In this document: positions 1-8,447 of the stretch, one piece after another
Numbering within the stretch: position 1 is the stretch's first letter
Layout: each line of letters starts with the position of its first letter
Position numbers and translations under genes: made by a program
Notes under the pieces: model-generated
What the model saw: the letters and a program-made list of their open reading frames with translations, nothing else
What the model was told of the DNA's origin: nothing
The model's database searches: none
DNA from: Clostridia bacterium
Lineage (GTDB): Bacteria; Bacillota; Clostridia; Monoglobales; Monoglobaceae
DNA: 64,000 nucleotides
Direction of reading: 5' to 3'
Assembly (NCBI GenBank): GCA_017397725.1
Contig: JAFQIA010000028.1
Coordinates: forward strand, 62,001 to 126,000

Positions 1-547
1 AGAGCTCCAAGTCCTCGGTGCAGGTAAGGGTGGTATCGTAAGGGTATTTTTTCATAACCTCCGCCTTGGCAAACACTCCGGGGTGCAATATGGGATTTGC
101 CACAAGGAGCATTGCCTTTATCCCTTCAAAATCACATCTTCCGCCGCAACCGCCTGATGCATACACACCATTTTTCATGGTCATAAATCTGCAAGAAGAC
201 AATGCCACGTCCTCGTTCTCTTCCATAAACCGATACTGTTTTTCCAATCTCTCGGGCAAACAGATGTCGTCTGCATCCATTCTTGCGATATATTTGCCAT
301 TACATAAAGAAATCGCTTTGTTCAGGGACGCGGGTAGCCGCAAATTCACTTCGTTGGTGTATACCTTGATTCGCGCATCCTTTGCAGAGAAATCCGCAAG
401 AATTTCCCCTGTGGCATCCGCAGAACAATCGTTGATGACAATCAACTCCCAGTTTTTGAAGGTCTGCTTTCTGACGCTTTCTATCGCCTCTTTGAGGTAA
501 GTTTCGCCATTATACACACTCATAATCACTGATATATCAGGTTTCAT
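1..547 (-). CDS. Family 2 glycosyltransferase (partial, C-terminus beyond the window)
   Basis: The visible 182 residues begin with a GT-A nucleotide-binding fold: a start resembling SVIMSVYNGETYLKEAIES, then VINDCSAD and the DxD-type motif ARMDADD that holds the metal and sugar nucleotide. The frame runs off the left edge, so the acceptor half is missing. The ATG at 545-547 lies 8 bases after the stop of the next GT2 gene, with a GGGG ribosome site about 11 bases upstream. It is the last visible gene of the polysaccharide operon that starts near 16.2 kb. By family it should transfer one sugar from an NDP-sugar to the lipid-linked repeat unit in the cytoplasm. Donor and acceptor cannot be read from sequence. 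Confidence 0.88.
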   Translation of the reverse strand, partial: MKPDISVIMSVYNGETYLKEAIESVRKQTFKNWELIVINDCSADATGEILADFSAKDARIKVYTNEVNLRLPASLNKAISLCNGKYIARMDADDICLPERLEKQYRFMEENEDVALSSCRFMTMKNGVYASGGCGGRCDFEGIKAMLLVANPILHPGVFAKAEVMKKYPYDTTLTCTEDLEL

Positions 548-555
548 AAACTGCT

Positions 556-1575
556 TCACCCCTTTTTCCATACCCTCTTTATTCTTTTACACAGGTTCAA
601 AAAATAAAATGCTGCAGCATACCATTTTTTCTTCATAAGAACTATGGTTATGCGACTTTTCAAAGAAATATTTTCAAACTCGGCAGAAGGAATTTTTTCG
701 TTATGCAAGGAGTTGGTGATATTCTCCTTGAGCTCCTTGATGCTTTGAAAGTGGTTTCCCTCTGCTGCTGCCGCGAAAATTGTAAAACACATAAAACAGG
801 AGTAGCGGCAAAGCTGTTCTTCAAAATCAACCACTTTTTCCATATCATTGGTCATGATTTCACGAATGACATCCTGGACAAGATAAATTTGCTTCGCTTG
901 AAATCCCTTGGACATAGAATCCTCTCTCACAGAGTATAAATACGCCGGCTTTTTGCTTATGTATACACTTTGTGTGTGGAGATAACACGGAACCACGCAA
1001 CAAAAATCCTCACCCAAGGATATGGTTTCACTCACTCCCAGCTGATGCGGGGTCAAGAGTTCTCTTTTTACCGCTTTGCCGGACAAATAATAGGAAATAT
1101 GGTTCATATGTTTGTCCATAAGCAGTCTGGGATAGATATGCTTTTCGATGGCTTCTCTATCATAAAAGCCCTCGTCTATCCCGTCGTCAGTGATATTGAT
1201 GGTCTTTCCGTTTTTCACCCATCGGTATGAAAACGATACCATTTCACAGCTTGTATCCCTGATGATGTTATAGGCACATTCCAGCGTATCCTTTTCAATC
1301 AAATCATCAGAATCAAGGTTAAACACATAGTCGCCTTCTGCGACCTTGATACCCGCTCTTCTTGCACTGGCAAGTCCGCCATTGGGTTTATGGATTACCT
1401 TGATGCGGGCATCCTTTTTTTGATAATCATCACAAATTTCAGGGCAGGTATCCGGCGAACCGTCATCCACCAGAATCAGCTCAAAATCAGAAAAGGTTTG
1501 TCCCAGAACACTCTCTATGCAATCAGGAAGATATTCTTCCACCTTGTACACAGGTACTATTACAGAAAAAAACAT
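556..1575 (-). CDS. Family 2 glycosyltransferase
   Basis: 339 residues. The GT-A domain covers roughly residues 1-220 and opens with FFSVIVPVYKVEEYLPDCIES; VDDGSPD and the DxD-type NLDSDD are both present. The C-terminal 100 residues are basic and hydrophobic, as in GT2 enzymes that sit on the membrane surface. ATG follows a GGGGA site with a 5-base gap. The gene lies 9 bases after the stop of the next upstream gene (1585) and 8 bases before the following one, so it is inside the operon. Role inferred: addition of one sugar to the undecaprenyl-linked repeat unit. The three consecutive GT2 genes (1, 556, 1585) share an N-terminal pattern and probably arose by duplication. Confidence 0.9.
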   Translation of the reverse strand: MFFSVIVPVYKVEEYLPDCIESVLGQTFSDFELILVDDGSPDTCPEICDDYQKKDARIKVIHKPNGGLASARRAGIKVAEGDYVFNLDSDDLIEKDTLECAYNIIRDTSCEMVSFSYRWVKNGKTINITDDGIDEGFYDREAIEKHIYPRLLMDKHMNHISYYLSGKAVKRELLTPHQLGVSETISLGEDFCCVVPCYLHTQSVYISKKPAYLYSVREDSMSKGFQAKQIYLVQDVIREIMTNDMEKVVDFEEQLCRYSCFMCFTIFAAAAEGNHFQSIKELKENITNSLHNEKIPSAEFENISLKSRITIVLMKKKWYAAAFYFLNLCKRIKRVWKKG

Positions 1576-1584
1576 ATGTATCCC

Positions 1585-2643
1585 CTATCTGCTTCTTAAT
1601 CCAACAAGTACTTTTAACAGCAAATACCATCGGTATTTTATCCCATAGGCAAACACCCTTTGCCTGAGCGGCAATTTGCCTATGGGATATCTTTTTAAGG
1701 TTTCCACCGTCAAATTATGGGTGCATACCGCCTTTAGATTTCTCTTTAAGTCTGCATATTTCATATGGTTGTCGGTGGCATACATAATCTCCTGCGCGCA
1801 TAACACTCTGCAGATTGCCTGCCAGAATCGATCGATATAAATCTGATATTCTTCCGCTCCCATATCTTTTTGGAATCTTTTTTCCACTTCACCGACAAAA
1901 ATAAGGCTTTTTTCCATTCTGTCCTTTTTATAGGATTTGGAAATAGAGTCTTCGTTTCTGCGGTAGCGGTAAAAGGCTTCGCGGATTCCTGTTGCCTTTT
2001 TGATGCAGGCTATGTAGTCAATCATAAACAAGGCATCCTCAGAAAGTATTTCCCGTTCGGACTGAAAGCTGAGCTGGTTCTGCTTGATGATTTCGTGCCG
2101 GAACAAATTTTTCCAGATGCTCATTCCATATTTACTGTCGTCCGGCTCATCGGGCAACGAACCCACAATTCCCATTCTGAGGTTTTTAAGGTCTTTTGTT
2201 GTTTCAAAATGGGTATCCTTATCAAAATACTCCTTGCGGATGCAGTCACCCTCTTGGCTGAACATCGTTCCGTCTACAAACACCACTCCTGACATAACAA
2301 GGTCGGATTCGTACTTTTCCGCTCTTTCCACAAGAGTCTGAAACATTTCTGCATCCACATCATCGTCAGAATCCACAAAGCCGATGTAGGTTCCTGTTGC
2401 AATTGCAAGTGCGGCATTTCTTGCCTTGCCCGCTCCTTCGTTTTGCTTGTGGATAACCTTGATGCGTGCGTCGTCTTCTGCGGCTTTTTCACAGATCTGT
2501 GGCGATGCATCGGTGGATGCATCATCAACAAGTATGATTTCTATATGATCAAGCGTCTGATTTCTTAAAGAACGGATGCATCGTTCCAGATACTTTTCTG
2601 CATTGTATACAGGAACAATGATGCTTACTTTTGGTTGCGTCAC
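1585..2643 (-). CDS. Family 2 glycosyltransferase
   Basis: 352 residues. A classic GT2 start (KVSIIVPVYNAEKYLERCI) is followed by VDDASTD and FVDSDDD, the nucleotide and metal motifs, giving a GT-A domain over about residues 1-230 and a helical, basic C-terminal extension. Translation starts at GTG (2641-2643) behind GAGGTG with 5 bases between; the stop of the upstream GT4 gene is only 4 bases away. Role inferred from family and locus: a sugar transfer step in surface polysaccharide assembly in the cytoplasm. Sugar specificity is not readable. Confidence 0.9.
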   Translation of the reverse strand: MTQPKVSIIVPVYNAEKYLERCIRSLRNQTLDHIEIILVDDASTDASPQICEKAAEDDARIKVIHKQNEGAGKARNAALAIATGTYIGFVDSDDDVDAEMFQTLVERAEKYESDLVMSGVVFVDGTMFSQEGDCIRKEYFDKDTHFETTKDLKNLRMGIVGSLPDEPDDSKYGMSIWKNLFRHEIIKQNQLSFQSEREILSEDALFMIDYIACIKKATGIREAFYRYRRNEDSISKSYKKDRMEKSLIFVGEVEKRFQKDMGAEEYQIYIDRFWQAICRVLCAQEIMYATDNHMKYADLKRNLKAVCTHNLTVETLKRYPIGKLPLRQRVFAYGIKYRWYLLLKVLVGLRSR

Positions 2644-2647
2644 GGTT

Positions 2648-3856
2648 TCACCTCACAACGAAATCTTGGTATTTTTCGATTAATCGGTCACAGTATGTTT
2701 CCACACTGAGAATCCGGTCTTTTTCTTTTTTGCAATTTTCTTTCAATCGGTTGTAATATTCCTCATTTTCAAGTGTTTCTTTCAATTTCTCTGCAATTGC
2801 CTCAGGCGTTGGCATAGGAACGAGGGTTCCGTTGATACCATCTTGCACAAGTTCCGCCATGCCCCCGCTGTTCATGGTAACAACCGGCACACCCATTGCG
2901 TGGGCTTCGAGGATAGAAAGCGGGCAATTTTCATAGCATACAGACGGCAAAAGAATCACCTTTGCGTTTCCCATCAGGTGCGTGAGTTTTTCCCCTGTAA
3001 GAAATCCGACAAGCTTGATATTTGCAACATTTTTGAGGATATCCTCATCGGGTCCGCTTCCTGCCACCATAAAAGTATATTCCGGAAGGAGCATTGCCGC
3101 TTTTTTGAGGGCTTCCACACCTTTTTCCTTGGAGAGTCTTCCTACAAACACGATATACGGATCGCCCTGATTCTCCGACGGAGTAAATTGTTTTTTGTTG
3201 ATAAAGTTATGGATTGTGTGCGTTTTGCCCTGATAAAAAGATTTTGCCGACAAAAGCTTATTTTCAAGAAAATGACTGGGGCAGATGAACAAATCCACCT
3301 TTTTGTAGGTCCCAAGCAAAGCATAAAACTTTGCCTCAATAACGCCTAAGATACTTTTGACCAAAGAACCGTGAATACATTTATTCTTAATACAATGTAT
3401 GTGCGAGCCGTTTACACACTTTTCGCAGGGGTGGTTTTGGTCAAAGTTGTATAAAAGATGGTTGGGACAAATCATTTGATAGTCGTGCACCGTCTGGACA
3501 ACAGGAATCTTTCTTTTCTTTGCCCCGTAGATGATAGACGGCGTAAGCTGAAAGTTGATATTGTTCATATGGATGATGTCCGGTTGGAACTTGTCGATGA
3601 CCTCGATGATTTTTCTTTTGGCTTCCAGAGAATAGATAATCTTGAAAGGATATAAAAATCTCGCCAATCCCGTGGAATGAAAATCCATATTTTGTGTATA
3701 TTTTCCGGCAGAATTTCCTACCGTGTTTTTTTCGTCATACATACCAAAATACTCAACCTGATGACCGAGCTTGGTAAGATGCGCACCAAGAGAAAGCATA
3801 TAGCTTTCACTGCCGCCACGCGGGTAGAGAAATTTGTTTACCATCAGAATTTTCAT
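2648..3856 (-). CDS. Family 4 glycosyltransferase with a Cys-rich insert
   Basis: 402 residues of GT-B fold. The N-terminal acceptor domain begins MKILMVNKFLYPRGGSESY; the C-terminal donor domain holds VFVGRLSKEKG and the LPSVCYENCPLSILEAHAMG stretch with the E(x7)E-type catalytic motif of GT4 enzymes. Between residues about 128 and 165 is a cluster of cysteines and histidines (CPNH, CEKC, HCIKNKC), a pattern seen in a subset of GT4 proteins that may bind zinc or stabilise the lobe. The start overlaps the polymerase gene by 4 bases (ATGA), implying coupled translation. By family it retains anomeric configuration; the sugar is unknown. Confidence 0.92.
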   Translation of the reverse strand: MKILMVNKFLYPRGGSESYMLSLGAHLTKLGHQVEYFGMYDEKNTVGNSAGKYTQNMDFHSTGLARFLYPFKIIYSLEAKRKIIEVIDKFQPDIIHMNNINFQLTPSIIYGAKKRKIPVVQTVHDYQMICPNHLLYNFDQNHPCEKCVNGSHIHCIKNKCIHGSLVKSILGVIEAKFYALLGTYKKVDLFICPSHFLENKLLSAKSFYQGKTHTIHNFINKKQFTPSENQGDPYIVFVGRLSKEKGVEALKKAAMLLPEYTFMVAGSGPDEDILKNVANIKLVGFLTGEKLTHLMGNAKVILLPSVCYENCPLSILEAHAMGVPVVTMNSGGMAELVQDGINGTLVPMPTPEAIAEKLKETLENEEYYNRLKENCKKEKDRILSVETYCDRLIEKYQDFVVR

Positions 3857-5154
3857 AGCAAGGAATCCCTTTCTTCTCGGTTCTCTTTAGAAACACAGCC
3901 AAACATTTTGTTTTCGGCAACGCGTACATTTTCGTCAAAGCCGCTTCCAATCATCAGGATGGCAAGAACACCCGTAAGGAGCGGATAGTTCATCGTGTTG
4001 TCGGTGGTAGATACAATGATAAGATAAAGAATCAGTATAAACGCAATGATAGCATTTTCTACCCTTCCTTTTCTTCCAAAATACCATATCCTGACCAAGG
4101 TCATCGATACAAGCCACAGGATATAACCCCAAAAGCCCAAATCAATAAAGTGCTGAAGAAAATCATTATGAACCGAGGCAACCCCCACCTTCATAAAGGT
4201 ATTTAACTGGTAGGTCAAAAAGCCAATACCGTTTCCTAAAAATCCCGGGTTGAAGTCATAGAATTTGTCTACCGCATTATAAATTTCAACACGACCGCTT
4301 GTGTTGATTCCTGCCTTTTCAAGAAGCTCAAACGCATCCCCTTTAATCAGCGCAATATAGCCGATCAGCAGAAGGATTACAACAATGGTAAAGAAGGTAA
4401 CCAGTCGGCTTGCGGTTTTTTCATTATAGCGCGCAATCAACTTCAAAAGATACCCGAATGCCAGTGCTACGCCAATTGCGATAATACCGATTCTTTTGAA
4501 TGCGGACAAAAAGCAAAAGAGGCTCAAAAAAAGCAACAGGAAATACAAGATGTTTTTCTGTGGTTTAAAGAGCATATAAATCAGATATGCGCCAAGGCAG
4601 AACGCCAGTTCATGGATTTCCGCCTGCACAATAATATCCCCCGTTACCCCTGCAAAGGTAGTGATCAGGGTGATAAATTCAGAAAAATAGTTTCCAAGTC
4701 CGTTCTGTGCAATAATGGTAACAATCATAAAAACGTTTGCGGTCAGGATTGCAATCAGGTTATACCATATGCCCTTTTCCCCAAAAATATAAAGCATCGC
4801 TCCGGCAGCAAGGGCAAAGGACAGCATATTGGCATAGATAAACGAGCTGGAAAGACCTCGGGACATCACGCCCACATCTACGGTTTCTACAAACCATATA
4901 AACAGCGAAACCACCGTGGTTACTGCAAGGGGAACGCTGTAAATACATGCTTCCTTAAACGCGGTAACTCCCCTTGCAATATTGGGCTTATACAAAAACA
5001 GAAGAATCGCAGAACAAGCAAGCACAAGGGCAAACGCGTGACGGTATGTAACATGCAAACCAATGTCAATGTATTCATTAAGAAAATAATACATCATAAC
5101 TGCTACAACCATAAAATAAAAGGCTTTTGCTCTTTCAAGAATTTTATGTTCCAC
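3853..5154 (-). CDS. Polysaccharide polymerase / O-antigen ligase-like membrane protein
   Basis: 433 residues with about 10-12 hydrophobic segments and a large extracytoplasmic loop around residues 280-330 (KAGINTSGRVEIYNAVDKFY, then GFLGNGIGF and HNDFLQHFIDLG). This R..iw..a...f....llGxG...H.D.l....elG pattern is the signature of the Wzy_C / O-antigen ligase superfamily. Inferred role: joining flipped repeat units outside the membrane. Start is GTG (5152-5154) after AAAGGAGGG with 8 bases between. It is the only polymerase candidate in the locus and sits beside two Wzz-like genes, which fits a Wzx/Wzy pathway. Polymerase versus ligase cannot be separated by sequence. Confidence 0.82.
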   Translation of the reverse strand: MEHKILERAKAFYFMVVAVMMYYFLNEYIDIGLHVTYRHAFALVLACSAILLFLYKPNIARGVTAFKEACIYSVPLAVTTVVSLFIWFVETVDVGVMSRGLSSSFIYANMLSFALAAGAMLYIFGEKGIWYNLIAILTANVFMIVTIIAQNGLGNYFSEFITLITTFAGVTGDIIVQAEIHELAFCLGAYLIYMLFKPQKNILYFLLLFLSLFCFLSAFKRIGIIAIGVALAFGYLLKLIARYNEKTASRLVTFFTIVVILLLIGYIALIKGDAFELLEKAGINTSGRVEIYNAVDKFYDFNPGFLGNGIGFLTYQLNTFMKVGVASVHNDFLQHFIDLGFWGYILWLVSMTLVRIWYFGRKGRVENAIIAFILILYLIIVSTTDNTMNYPLLTGVLAILMIGSGFDENVRVAENKMFGCVSKENREERDSLL

Positions 5155-5187
5155 GCCTCTTGCCCTCCTTTCCTCTGCAATCAGTGA

Positions 5188-7053
5188 TTACAATGTGCTT
5201 GTTTCTTTCCGGTCCGAACGATAGTTCTTTTTGTTTTCAATTGCCTCTGAAAGCAATTTTCTTGCGGTTTTGTTTTCTTTGAATGTTTCGGCAATACCGA
5301 TTTTGTACTCAATCACAACCTCCCGCTGCGTTTCTCTTTCGTCCAGCTGCAGACGGAACAGGCGCATAATATCCTCCACGGTAATGTAATCAGAACCTTC
5401 TACGAGCATTACGAAGTTTCCGTTTCCGTTATAAATAAATTCCGCTTTTGTTTTTCCAAAGGATTCCTTGATATAGCAAGTAAACATCTTTATGATTGCA
5501 TCGCCCACATCTCTGGAATATTCGCCATTGATTTGGATCAGGTTGGCAATGTCAACAAGACAGTATACCACACCGTCATCCAGAAGCTTTTTGTCCTTGG
5601 TTTTCAAATATTTATCAAGATACGCTCTGTTGTTAAACCCGGTAAGATGGTCTGTATAGAAGATGTAATGGATGATATCACCGGTTCTTCCAAGAACAAT
5701 TGCACCGCCGCAGCAAAGAATCATCAGGAAGAAAAAGGCAATGGCGGTATAAAGCGGTACATTGACACTTTCCCTGATAGACGCAGAGGACAGTACCGAA
5801 ATATAGCTGGCTCCAAGATATTTATTATATTCGTCGTTGGTTTTGGTGGTCGTGTCATAAAGCGCAGTAAGTTCTTCAAGAAGGGTATGGATTTCTTTTT
5901 CGATTTCCTCCCGTCTGCTTGCATATTCCGCATCACAGAGCTCTGTACAGGTTAAATGGGAGGACCTGCATTGGCCATTACACTTGCCTGTGCAATTCTG
6001 GAAGGTATCTATCACATACTTGCAGTACGCAGAATCTATGATTGCGTGCTCCTTGTTTTCCCGATGTTCCCGCCAGCTGTAAATCAATTCATCATAGGTT
6101 ACCGTCTGGTCGCCAACATAATCCTGAACGTTGCGTTCATGCAGATTGTCAAGAATATACTCATAGCTGATGTTGGTGTTTCCCGATTCCCGCATTTTCT
6201 TGACATAGGCATCAATGACATCAACAATATCCTCCACCACGCTGTCTTCTTTGGTATTGGAAATATGGTTGTTATCAATTCTTGTAGTATAGTCAGAAAT
6301 CAGTACGGCCTTATCTTTGGTAATCTGATACTTATAAATTTTTGAGAAAAGCGACGAAACCTTAACCTGTCTTAAATAGTTAAAGTTATCGGCAAGATCG
6401 CTGAAGGATGCACCGGTTTCGGTGGATCGGTAGTAGTTGTTCTGCTCGATTCTTTGATAAAGAGTACTCAGCGTATCATCCATGCTGGTATCAATCAATT
6501 CCATCATCTCGATATAATCGTAGTCGCCCTTGTTGATGTTTTTGATGGTGTTGTTTGCCGGTGCCACATTGACATACTTCTGGCTGAACTGCTCAAAATA
6601 GACATCCAGCGTTTCATCAAGAATGGTTCTTGCAAAGTCAGCACCCTCGCCGCTTGTTGCCGCAAAGGAAACAATAAAAGTACTCGGCTCATAGATGTAC
6701 TCTTCGCCCTCTTCTAGCTTGGCATCCTTTTGCGCTAACTTGTCCTGATCCGCAATCGGTGTGATGTTGATTCTGGAAATCAGACTGTCCACTGAATAAA
6801 TCCCCGTAAGACCCATCTTGTCCACTACCTTGGACATAACTGCAGAGGATTTGATTTCGTTTACATCAAGCTTGTCACCGGTGGGGGCAAGTCCTTTTTC
6901 CGCCTGCTCGTCATTGTAGTGAATCACTTCGGATGCAATATAGGTATTGGATGTGGAAAGCTTAAAATAGATGACATAAGTAGCCAAAAGGCAGAAAGCC
7001 ATAATAAGCGGTAAGAGTTTTTTGAGATATCTTAAAATCTGAAAATTTTTCAT
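5188..7053 (-). CDS. Wzz-like membrane protein with a C-terminal degenerate GGDEF domain
   Basis: 621 residues from the ATG at 7051-7053 (AAGGGG 8 bases upstream; an in-frame GTG lies 9 bases earlier). A membrane segment at about 11-31, a long external region to about 430, and a second segment at about 434-455 match a polysaccharide co-polymerase (Wzz) layout. The outer region has six cysteines at 344, 354, 358, 362, 369 and 373. After the second segment comes a GGDEF-type fold (about 465-587) starting YTDHLTGFNNRAYLDKYL, but the signature is GNGNF (543-547) and no RxxD inhibitory site precedes it, so diguanylate cyclase activity and classical c-di-GMP binding are unlikely. Inference: chain-length control coupled to an unknown cytoplasmic signal or partner. 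The upstream gene is a second Wzz-like protein. Confidence 0.8.
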   Translation of the reverse strand: MKNFQILRYLKKLLPLIMAFCLLATYVIYFKLSTSNTYIASEVIHYNDEQAEKGLAPTGDKLDVNEIKSSAVMSKVVDKMGLTGIYSVDSLISRINITPIADQDKLAQKDAKLEEGEEYIYEPSTFIVSFAATSGEGADFARTILDETLDVYFEQFSQKYVNVAPANNTIKNINKGDYDYIEMMELIDTSMDDTLSTLYQRIEQNNYYRSTETGASFSDLADNFNYLRQVKVSSLFSKIYKYQITKDKAVLISDYTTRIDNNHISNTKEDSVVEDIVDVIDAYVKKMRESGNTNISYEYILDNLHERNVQDYVGDQTVTYDELIYSWREHRENKEHAIIDSAYCKYVIDTFQNCTGKCNGQCRSSHLTCTELCDAEYASRREEIEKEIHTLLEELTALYDTTTKTNDEYNKYLGASYISVLSSASIRESVNVPLYTAIAFFFLMILCCGGAIVLGRTGDIIHYIFYTDHLTGFNNRAYLDKYLKTKDKKLLDDGVVYCLVDIANLIQINGEYSRDVGDAIIKMFTCYIKESFGKTKAEFIYNGNGNFVMLVEGSDYITVEDIMRLFRLQLDERETQREVVIEYKIGIAETFKENKTARKLLSEAIENKKNYRSDRKETSTL

Positions 7054-7071
7054 GGTTATCACCCCTTAACC

Positions 7072-8427
7072 TTAAGCCTTTTTCGGGAATTTCTGGGATA
7101 TCAGGTACAGCATCAACGCCAGATAAGTAAATCCTGCAAACAGCACCATGGTTTTCAGCTCACTCATAAGAGAAACACCGTAAATGCTTACTGCAATACA
7201 CTGATTCATTCGATAATTGGAATATTCCCTGCCTGCATTGATGGCTTCCTTTTCAAAGCCCCTGATACTGTTGTAGATAGATTCAATCAGGGCATCCGCA
7301 GATTCCCGAAGCTGTAAGCCTCCATCCGCAGAATGAATCTTTGCCATCACCAGATTGTTGTCCATCATTTCCTTTTCGTTGGATGCCACATAATCGCTGT
7401 AATTGGTAGCCAGAACCGACAGTTCATCAATACCGACCTTGGTTCTGCCCATATAATACTTTCCTGACTGGTCCCATGTGGGAACAAGTACCACTCTGGT
7501 CATTTCCTCGCTGTACCGATCAATGGCCTGATTGCAGAGATCAAAGGATATCTGATTTTTTTGACGGTCAAAATCAACATTTTTATTTTGATAGGACAGT
7601 CGGTCAATATACCCCGCTTTGTCTCGTACAATTCCATTCTGCAGTATGAGCGATCTTAAATTCTGATTGATTTGTGTTTCCTTGAACTGATATACCTTCC
7701 CTGCGATGGCGTTGAAGGTGTTGTTGCTTTCTGTCACAAAGCTATTGTTTTTTTCCGCCATCCCATACAAATAGTTCAGAATCGCCGTCGTTTCCTTTTC
7801 AAAGTAAGATACGATGTCCATATATTCCATATTCGCAAACTCGGGTTTTTCGGTAGCAAGCATAAAATTGTCGGTGTACTTTTCAATATAGTATTCCTTG
7901 TATGCTGCAGTAATCAGCTTGATCACGTTTTCAGAATCAAGATGATCGGTATACTTGGACGCATGATATTCCACCGCAAACTCTGTGGAAATATGATATT
8001 TGGATTCATCATCCACGCCGCCCTGCACACACGGATACACAGAAAGACACTGCTTTAACTGTTTGACCGTCACATCTTTCAGCGCACCCTTTTTTATGGC
8101 TTTGTCCACAACCTCATCGCAGATGATTTCTGCCATGTTATATCTTGTGCCATTGGAGTTCTGCGCCTGAGATGCTTCGGAATAATTCAAGGATATAATT
8201 GCAGAAACGGATTTTTTCATTTCAAGATGATTGAAAATCCCGAATACCGCCGTAGCAGAAAAACATACAATGATTACCCATAAACTGAAATATTCCGCTG
8301 TCTTGAATATTTGGGTAAATTCGGTACGGTTTACATTTTTAGACCGTAAATATAAGATTACCCCTGATGCCAGAAACAGAACACCGACAATCAAAATCGG
8401 TAATTTTTGAAGTATTGCCGTAAACAT
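7072..8427 (-). CDS. Wzz-like polysaccharide co-polymerase, three membrane segments
   Basis: 451 residues from the ATG at 8425-8427, preferred because GAGGAAG lies about 9 bases upstream; an in-frame TTG exists 18 bases earlier. Two membrane segments near the N-terminus (about 8-27 and 45-66), an extracytoplasmic helical region with the pattern YNMAEIICDEVVDKAIKKGA, and a final membrane segment (about 424-445) before a short basic tail. The layout and the neighbourhood (Wzy-like polymerase, Wzx-like flippase) suggest chain-length control. It has no kinase domain or tyrosine-rich tail, and no BY-kinase gene is seen. The adjacent 5188-7053 product has similar spacing of its segments and external domain, so the two may form a mixed complex. 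Family assignment is by topology and context, not by a strong motif. Confidence 0.62.
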   Translation of the reverse strand: MFTAILQKLPILIVGVLFLASGVILYLRSKNVNRTEFTQIFKTAEYFSLWVIIVCFSATAVFGIFNHLEMKKSVSAIISLNYSEASQAQNSNGTRYNMAEIICDEVVDKAIKKGALKDVTVKQLKQCLSVYPCVQGGVDDESKYHISTEFAVEYHASKYTDHLDSENVIKLITAAYKEYYIEKYTDNFMLATEKPEFANMEYMDIVSYFEKETTAILNYLYGMAEKNNSFVTESNNTFNAIAGKVYQFKETQINQNLRSLILQNGIVRDKAGYIDRLSYQNKNVDFDRQKNQISFDLCNQAIDRYSEEMTRVVLVPTWDQSGKYYMGRTKVGIDELSVLATNYSDYVASNEKEMMDNNLVMAKIHSADGGLQLRESADALIESIYNSIRGFEKEAINAGREYSNYRMNQCIAVSIYGVSLMSELKTMVLFAGFTYLALMLYLISQKFPKKA

Positions 8428-8447
8428 TTTCCATCTTCCTCGCAAAA

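Noticed and set aside
66..500. Plus-strand frame of 144 codons at the left edge
   Set aside because: Shadow of the partial GT2 gene on minus, whose motifs are unmistakable.
5293..5661. Active diguanylate cyclase
   Set aside because: The GG(D/E)EF signature is GNGNF and there is no RxxD I-site, so activity was not called.
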